A stretch of DNA of 24,850 nt, taken from positions 1 to 24,850 of the IMG/VR virus record IMGVR_UViG_3300005548_000032, one strand, 5' to 3'. The translations under genes and the position numbers were made by a program. This stretch comes from a virus. Below are positions 19,454-24,850 of this stretch, piece after piece. The notes below the pieces were generated by a model that worked only from the letters and a program-made list of their open reading frames with translations, was not told the DNA's origin and did no database searches. Every line of letters begins with the position of its first letter. Position 1 is the first letter of the stretch.

Positions 19454-21327
19454 CACGAGAGTCAGTCGTACCAGTAATCACAGCGAGACTCCCGAACTAT
19501 ATTCGGGAACAGTACCCTGTGTTCGCTCAGTTTGTGGAAGACTACTTCAACTGGTTGGAGTACAATCCGGCGCATGATCCAGAGGCCCTTCCTGGCGCGT
19601 CTCCGAACTTCTTGTCAATCCTGACAGAGTGGGGCAGGAACCTGGATGCTGACGACTACAACGTCAAGCCAGAGAACGACAACGATGCATACTTGAATGC
19701 TATCTTGCGTGATGCTGGCTTCATCCTGAAGCGTCAGCTCGCAATTCCGAAGTCGATGCTCTTGAACAGCCTGCGGGACTTCTACCTGTCTCGTGGCTCG
19801 GTTCAGTCGTTCCAGTATCTCTTCAAGTTGATGTTTGGCGACCAGTCAATCACTATCACGTATCCGCGTGACAAGATGCTGGTGCTGTCCAACGCCAATT
19901 ACGGTGAAGTCAACTACATCTATTTGACCTTGGACGACGTAGATCTAACGGATGTCGATCTCCTCTACATCCTACAGAATGCTGCAACTGACGGTGGCAC
20001 GGCTCACGGTTCTGTCTCCAAGATGACAGCATTCGTGGAAGACGCCAAGATCCAACATTACACAGAAGGTGAAGTCCTGCGTTTGCAGATCGCCAAGCCG
20101 GTTGGCGAGTTCGTTGGCAACGACCAGATCACTGTCACAGTTGGCGATCATTCATTCACCAAGTTCATCTTGAATGTCGTGGTCCCGAATATCGACACGC
20201 CAGGTAAGCTGTATCAGCCAGGCGAATTCTTCCGCATGTCTGGTGTAGGCGTGTATGAAGGATCGATGCAGATTGAAAGTGTTGCCACTGGTTCGGTTGA
20301 AGATATCCAGATCGTAAACGGCGGCGTCGGATACTCAGTTGGAAACATCATCAGGGCGCGTCCTGCAAACAACATCCATGGCAGAGGCTTTTCTGCTTAT
20401 GTCACGGCGATCACCCCAGATGGTGGTATCGCTGATGTAGAAGTATTCGACCCAGGGTATGGCTATGATGTGATGCCGACGATCTACATCGTCGATCCGC
20501 CGGCGCCACCGAAGCCACGGCCATCAGCAGTCCTTGGCTTCGGAACAGCTGGAACAAGCGTCAAGCCATTCAAGTGGGGCCAGACCATGGGCAAGGTCAC
20601 CCTCACGAAGCTGCCTCCAGCCAATCCGGGCGGAACGTTCGGACCTCAATGGTGGTGGGATGGCCAGCGTGCGAAGGTTACTCAGCTGATTCTTTCCTAC
20701 AACCTACTGACCAACCTGACAGCACAGAATGGTGAACGGGCGATTGCGTATCTGAAGACGGATCACTCAAGAGCATTCATTCTAGGCTTCACAAATACGA
20801 TCGGTCGACTGAAGAAGGTCTCGGCGGATCAGCCTTACCTGATCCTGGGAACCAACATCCCAACAATCAACGTAACTGTTGAATCTGAGTTCGGATCTGG
20901 AGCTACCTTCTCCTTCGGGACCCAGACGCGTTTCAGCACCAAGGCGTGGACCAACCAAGCGGGATTCTTGGGAATCAATGCCACCCTCATCGACTCCAAT
21001 AAATACCAACAGTTCTCCTACGAGATTGAAACACAAGAAGATCCTGATCTGTATCTGGATGCTGTTGATGATTTGCTCCACCCAGTTGGCTATCTGAGAT
21101 TCACCGTTTCTAGCCGAGAAGGTGTTGCCGATCTTCATCTTGCAGCAGGTCCAGCTTCCGTGGCTACACAGCCAATCATTTCTGGACAAGCAGGCCTTAC
21201 AGAAACTGCTCGTGACGTTGTCATCGAGTCTATCTCTGAAGCAGGAAACATCTTGGGTCAGTCTTTCACTCATCACCTATTCACAATCGTGACGCAGTCG
21301 GGCGACTCTATCACATTCCAGGACTAA
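19450..21327 (+). CDS. Baseplate wedge-associated protein in the gp7 position
   Basis: A 625-residue protein. The N terminus LPNYIREQYPVFAQFVEDYF (14-33) followed by WLE, and the block LLNSLRDFYLSRGSVQSFQ with LFKLMFGDQSITITYPRDKML (~103-145), belong to a family placed next to gp6 in many large myoviruses. The middle contains NGGVGYSVGNII (~289) and DPGYGYDVMPTIYI (~334), the 'G-x-G-Y ... P-T' beta units common in tail proteins. A Pro-rich hinge (DPPAPPKPRP) precedes a C-terminal beta domain. In T4 the gp6-gp7-gp8 order is conserved, and gp7 is a 1032-residue wedge arm. This protein is much shorter, so it is a positional rather than a sequence-proven counterpart. Start overlaps the gp6 stop (ATGA). 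Confidence 0.7.
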   Translation: MTRESVVPVITARLPNYIREQYPVFAQFVEDYFNWLEYNPAHDPEALPGASPNFLSILTEWGRNLDADDYNVKPENDNDAYLNAILRDAGFILKRQLAIPKSMLLNSLRDFYLSRGSVQSFQYLFKLMFGDQSITITYPRDKMLVLSNANYGEVNYIYLTLDDVDLTDVDLLYILQNAATDGGTAHGSVSKMTAFVEDAKIQHYTEGEVLRLQIAKPVGEFVGNDQITVTVGDHSFTKFILNVVVPNIDTPGKLYQPGEFFRMSGVGVYEGSMQIESVATGSVEDIQIVNGGVGYSVGNIIRARPANNIHGRGFSAYVTAITPDGGIADVEVFDPGYGYDVMPTIYIVDPPAPPKPRPSAVLGFGTAGTSVKPFKWGQTMGKVTLTKLPPANPGGTFGPQWWWDGQRAKVTQLILSYNLLTNLTAQNGERAIAYLKTDHSRAFILGFTNTIGRLKKVSADQPYLILGTNIPTINVTVESEFGSGATFSFGTQTRFSTKAWTNQAGFLGINATLIDSNKYQQFSYEIETQEDPDLYLDAVDDLLHPVGYLRFTVSSREGVADLHLAAGPASVATQPIISGQAGLTETARDVVIESISEAGNILGQSFTHHLFTIVTQSGDSITFQD

Positions 21328-21330
21328 CAG

Positions 21331-22950
21331 ATGGCGGCAATCAGCGTAAAACTCAAGTCGTATGTGGTTCAGTCGATGATCTCGGATCTGCAGACTCAGA
21401 ACCCACAGGCCTGGCAGGCGAATACGAACTACTTCGTTGGTGACCAAGTCACGAACTTTGGCAATGTCTATGTGAACTCTAGGACGGGTCAGTCAGGTTC
21501 TCTTGGCCCGACGTCTACTGGCTCCAATATCGACAACACGGTTACCTGGATCTACGTCGGCCCTGCCAAGCCAGGCACCGGAGTCAATTACAACCTGTAT
21601 GTTGCGCTCTCTGGTGTCGCCAATTGGCCGAATCCAACGACTCCGCCAACCGAGACGCCTGACATCGAATCCACGATCCAGCAAGTCAAGAACGAAGCGT
21701 TCACCTTGCTACGTATGTCTTCGTCGAATGCACGTCTGGGTCTCCAGCGTAATGACTGGACGACCGGCACAGTCTACTTGCAGTATGATGGATTGGGCGA
21801 GGTTCCGCAGTCTGGAACCGGCTACTACATCACGACCGCTAGCGGCGACATCTACAAGGTCATCGACAACAAGAATGGCGCAGCTTCGACAGTGCAGCCA
21901 TCAGGAAAGACGAACGATTACACTGTAACTGGTGACGGATACGTCTGGAAGTTCATGGGCTCTGTTGGTCCAGACAACACAACGTTCGGTATCTCGCCTG
22001 GCACGCTCCCAGGATACGTTCCTGTCACGACTTCACCAACTCAGGGCGCAAATCCTGACCAGTGGAACGTCCAGCAGCACGCTGCAACAGGTTCCATCTC
22101 GACGTATGCGACATCAACAATTGCTTCTCACGTTACGTCTCCAAACACAATCACAGCTCCACTGACGTCTCCGGACCTGACGATTGCATCCTTCGATAAG
22201 ACCGGAGCGGTTGTATCGCCAGTCCTGTCTTCTGCAGCAGCTGTATCTTGGACTGGTAACAATCTCACGCGCGCGTATGCATCTGCAGCCGGTGCCGGTT
22301 ACGGCACAAACACCTACCTGATCGCTTCGCCAGCTACTTCAGGAGCCACGATCCTGTACCAGGCGGCAACAATCGCGGGTGGAGCAATCACTGCTGTCGC
22401 GACAGTCGATCCAACAAAGGTCTTCGCCAATGGCGTTGAAATCTTCGTGCTCGGTGACGGCACAGGCGCTTCTATCACTGGAGCACTTGACGGTTCCAAC
22501 CACCTGACTCTGTCTATCGCGAATGGCGGTTCTAACTACACTTGGGCGGTCGTTGTTGTGGTTCCGTATCCAGTTGGCTACTCTGGTGTCAAGGTCGTTT
22601 GGACAGCCAAGGCCATCATGGCTCCTGTTCAGGGCCACGGCGCAAACATGGCGCTGGAATTGGGTGCCAATGCTATCCTGCTTTCGTATGACGTATCGAA
22701 TACGCTGACAGGATACATCCTCCCAGACTTCCGCTACCATCAGGTCGCTCTGATTTCTGATGTTGGTGCAAAGACGGGATCAACCGACAATGCGATTGCG
22801 TTCGTGGGTCCCGCTTCTTCCAATTACGGCACCGCAGGCCTGGATAAATACGAACCAACGTCGGGCCACGTGCTTTACCTCGACAACATCACTGAAATTC
22901 ATCACACTACAGATGCCGAAGAGCGTCTGAAGATCGCAATCACCTTCTGA
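21331..22950 (+). CDS. 8: Baseplate wedge protein gp8-like with inserted domains
   Basis: 539 residues, against 334 for T4 gp8. Family landmarks are RNDWTTGTVYLQYDG (~142-156), YYITTASGDIYKVIDNKNGA followed by PSGKT (~166-197), DGYVWKFMGSV (~203-213), and the C-terminal SGHVLYLDNITEI followed by ERLKIAITF, equivalent to the 'sGkilYieNr...ikivi.F' ending. Residues ~28-77 add a CBM5/12-like or fibre-repeat segment (WQANTNYFVGDQVTNFGNVY...VTWIYVG). The region ~300-420 adds beta units of the G-x-G-Y type (AGAGYGTNTY, NGGSNYTWAV). In T4, gp8 dimers bridge the wedge and link to gp7 and gp10. It begins three bases after the upstream stop. The extra surface modules may bind glycans or neighbouring fibre proteins; inferred. 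Confidence 0.8.
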   Translation: MAAISVKLKSYVVQSMISDLQTQNPQAWQANTNYFVGDQVTNFGNVYVNSRTGQSGSLGPTSTGSNIDNTVTWIYVGPAKPGTGVNYNLYVALSGVANWPNPTTPPTETPDIESTIQQVKNEAFTLLRMSSSNARLGLQRNDWTTGTVYLQYDGLGEVPQSGTGYYITTASGDIYKVIDNKNGAASTVQPSGKTNDYTVTGDGYVWKFMGSVGPDNTTFGISPGTLPGYVPVTTSPTQGANPDQWNVQQHAATGSISTYATSTIASHVTSPNTITAPLTSPDLTIASFDKTGAVVSPVLSSAAAVSWTGNNLTRAYASAAGAGYGTNTYLIASPATSGATILYQAATIAGGAITAVATVDPTKVFANGVEIFVLGDGTGASITGALDGSNHLTLSIANGGSNYTWAVVVVVPYPVGYSGVKVVWTAKAIMAPVQGHGANMALELGANAILLSYDVSNTLTGYILPDFRYHQVALISDVGAKTGSTDNAIAFVGPASSNYGTAGLDKYEPTSGHVLYLDNITEIHHTTDAEERLKIAITF

Positions 22951-22957
22951 GAATAGA

Positions 22958-24850
22958 ATGCCACAGCTCAATTTCAACCGTGCGCCATACTTCGATGATT
23001 TCGATCCAGCGAAGAACTACCTGAAGGTACTCTTCCAGGCTGGACTGCCTGTTCAGGCTCGAGAGCTGAACACGATGCAGAGCATCTGGCAGAATCAGCT
23101 GGAGCAGTTTGCGAACAACATTTTCAAGAACGGCTCGATCGTTTCCGGTGGCCAGTCGGTCATGACGGGAACGGCGTATGTTCGCCTGAAGCCAAATGCT
23201 TACATCGGCCCGCCTCCAGCGACTGGTCCGCTGGCGAATGTTGAGCAGTTTGCTGAAGGCACACAGCTGCTGGGCTCTGTCTCTGGCGTCACCGCCGTCT
23301 ATGTCATGGGTGTCAATGCAACAGTTGACGATCCTCCGACTATGTTCGTGGTCTATACGGGCGTCGGTATCGATGGCAAGCAGAAGGTCTTCCTTCCTGG
23401 CGAAAACGTTCAGGTCATCGACTCGAACAACCAGACGGTTTACACTGTCACGGTTCGTTGCCCAGGTTGCTCGCAGTCCGGCTCTGAAGCTGTTGCCGAG
23501 CCGCCACCAACAGGCATCGGCCAGATCTTCACGGTTGACGAGGGCGTCTTCTACTATGACGGCTACTTCGTCTCCTGCCCACGCCAGAAGCTGATCGTCC
23601 AGAAGTATTCGCTCAAGAAGATCTCTCCGCGAGCATCGCTGTCGACTGTCACAACAACGGTTGGAACGAACACAACCTCTCGTCAGGTTGTAGACGATTC
23701 CTCTGTTGTGATCGACAACACGACCTTGCCTGACGGCACGATTCCAATTCCGGCCTGCAAGATCGGTCTCGATTTCCAGCAGGAAGTGATTACATTCGAA
23801 GAAGACCAGTCGTTGCTCGACCCGTCTCTCGGATACCCAAACTCCACGGCTCCAGGTGCTGATCGTTACAAGGCTTCTCTGGTTCTCAACAAGCGCGGCT
23901 ACAATGACGACGATGGTGATGATTTCATCGTTCTCGCCCGTGTCAATTCTCTGGGAGGGATCGAGTATCAAGCATCTGAATCGCAGTACGCATCCATCAT
24001 GGATGAGATCGCTCAGCGCGACTATGAAACGAACGGCAACTACACGCTGGCTCCTTTCAAGATCAAGTTCTTCGAGTCCGCCAAGAACTCCGAAACCGAT
24101 GCACAAGGCTTTGCCTTTGACGGTTCGACAGATAAGGTTGTGTGCATGGTCTCACCTTCTGTCGCTTATGTCAACGGATACAGAGTTGAGATCAAGACCA
24201 ACACGCCGGTTCAGGTTCCGAAGGCGCGTTCCACGAAGAAAATTGCTTCGGGCATTCTGAATTTCCCAGAGCGAACCTACATCGTTCTGCAGCCTGCTGA
24301 TACTTCTGGTGCTCCTGCGCCAGCGTATCCGAACTCGCAAGTCGATCCAGGCATGGTCGGAACATTCCGCATGCTGTTCAGAGATGCATCGAATACCGTG
24401 ATCGGCTACTGCTTGATCAACGACATGAAGTACCACGGCACCGTTGGTACCTCTCCGACCTTCCACCACCAGTACCGTTACTACGTCTACAATGTGACGA
24501 TGCAGGCAGGCCACTCCCTGTCTGAGGTCAAGTCCACGGCGTCCACGACTGGATCTGGTTACACTGCAACGGCGATTGGTGCAGACGGTATCAATGCTGC
24601 TGACCCAGTCACCAATCCGTTCCAGCTGTTTAATCCGAATCAGCAGGCGCTCCTGTACGACATGAGCCAGTCGAATGTCAAGTCGCTCCGCGACATGGAC
24701 AACCAGGCAAACGGATCTCTCGACGTCATCGTGCGCAAGAAGCTGACAGGTGTTGCAAACGCCTCTGGCATCATGGCTTTCACGGCTGCCACCAACCAGG
24801 CCTTCTTGTCGGCAAACGACCGTACAATCATCATGGTCTACAACTCTGGT
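22958..24850 (+). CDS. DUF4815 virion/tail protein, 3' end cut by window
   Basis: The open frame runs 631 codons from ATG 22958 to the window edge without a stop. The N terminus FNRAPYFDDFDPAKNYLKVL, followed by LPVQARELNTMQS and IFKNGSIVSGG, is the hallmark of Pfam DUF4815. Further blocks are DEGVFYYDGYFV (~190), ITFEEDQSLLDP and APGADRYKASLVLNKRG (~275-315). DUF4815 proteins are virion components usually encoded beside gp6/gp8-type baseplate genes and often lead into tail-fibre or collar modules. A short Cys motif, RCPGCSQSG (~167), is an unusual local feature. It starts seven bases after the gp8-like stop with only a weak purine-rich ribosome site (GAATAGA), consistent with coupling. The role inside the baseplate is not established. 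Confidence 0.85.
   Translation, partial: MPQLNFNRAPYFDDFDPAKNYLKVLFQAGLPVQARELNTMQSIWQNQLEQFANNIFKNGSIVSGGQSVMTGTAYVRLKPNAYIGPPPATGPLANVEQFAEGTQLLGSVSGVTAVYVMGVNATVDDPPTMFVVYTGVGIDGKQKVFLPGENVQVIDSNNQTVYTVTVRCPGCSQSGSEAVAEPPPTGIGQIFTVDEGVFYYDGYFVSCPRQKLIVQKYSLKKISPRASLSTVTTTVGTNTTSRQVVDDSSVVIDNTTLPDGTIPIPACKIGLDFQQEVITFEEDQSLLDPSLGYPNSTAPGADRYKASLVLNKRGYNDDDGDDFIVLARVNSLGGIEYQASESQYASIMDEIAQRDYETNGNYTLAPFKIKFFESAKNSETDAQGFAFDGSTDKVVCMVSPSVAYVNGYRVEIKTNTPVQVPKARSTKKIASGILNFPERTYIVLQPADTSGAPAPAYPNSQVDPGMVGTFRMLFRDASNTVIGYCLINDMKYHGTVGTSPTFHHQYRYYVYNVTMQAGHSLSEVKSTASTTGSGYTATAIGADGINAADPVTNPFQLFNPNQQALLYDMSQSNVKSLRDMDNQANGSLDVIVRKKLTGVANASGIMAFTAATNQAFLSANDRTIIMVYNSG

Noticed and set aside
21000-21006. 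TAAATAC inside the gp7-position gene
   Set aside because: Lies within a coding frame over 300 bases from the next start; probably arises from codon context.
22846-22852. ATAAATAC inside the gp8-like gene, about 105 bases before the DUF4815 start
   Set aside because: Explained by an Asp-Lys-Tyr codon run. It could be an internal late promoter but nothing else supports it.
22940-24106. Minus-strand open frame of 388 codons opposite the DUF4815 gene
   Set aside because: Arg/Asp/Val-rich antisense shadow of a conserved plus-strand family; no ribosome site or neighbour on that strand.
1-24850. tRNA genes, CRISPR arrays, insertion sequences or attachment sites
   Set aside because: No cloverleaf-like sequence, regularly spaced direct DNA repeats, transposase or integrase was seen; the TGE repeats are protein-level only.

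Overview
The window is a piece of a contractile-tailed (myovirus-type) bacteriophage genome. The evidence is a set of T4-type baseplate genes in one uninterrupted plus-strand run (PAAR spike tip, gp25, gp6, a gp7-position protein, gp8, a DUF4815 protein). They follow about 14 kb of large tail-fibre or virion-surface genes built from concanavalin A-like (LamG) modules. All genes lie on the plus strand, and most join by 1- to 8-base stop/start overlaps or gaps of a few bases. The many tail-surface genes suggest a large phage. Two small proteins with Sec signal peptides and the T4-type baseplate suggest a Gram-negative host, but the sequence does not name it. No tRNA, rRNA, CRISPR array, transposase or integrase was seen, and no gene-free stretch exceeds 75 bases.

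Region 1 (1-2595) holds small accessory genes. They are a truncated macro-domain-like phage protein, two short unknown genes, two exported proteins with near-identical leader starts (MKRF), one unknown, and a 41-residue CxxC protein too short for ordinary gene callers. A textbook sigma-70 promoter (TTGACT, 17-base spacer, TATAAT) sits between the two exported-protein genes.

Region 2 (2651-13489) holds six virion genes arranged as three consecutive paralogous pairs: two LamG tail-fibre-like proteins, two copies of a common phage virion family with the 'CLV..GY..K..AGW' signature, and two more LamG proteins. The larger of the last pair (994 residues) seems to carry a LamG domain inserted into an Ig-like fold. 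It also has an N-terminal LamG whose missing first strands reappear after it.

Region 3 (13542-16884) holds a 607-residue protein dominated by a ~21-residue 'TGE' repeat, a 444-residue protein with one further copy of that repeat and an Ig-like segment, and a 62-residue Cys/Pro protein. The last two share a CxxC motif.

Region 4 (16906-24850) is the baseplate operon, which runs off the right edge.

The strongest non-coding signal is a 7-mer, TAAATAC, in three of the four gaps of 20 bases or more in the structural region, with TTAATAC in the fourth. It matches the core of the T4 late promoter (TATAAATAC). At three of these sites (2618, 13511, 16882) the motif overlaps the left arm of an inverted repeat whose right arm lies at or just before the next start codon. 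The best is a perfect 11-bp stem. T4 uses this arrangement at lysozyme gene e and a few others, where read-through early mRNA folds and blocks translation while mRNA from the late promoter lacks the left arm and is translated. I infer the same timing switch here.
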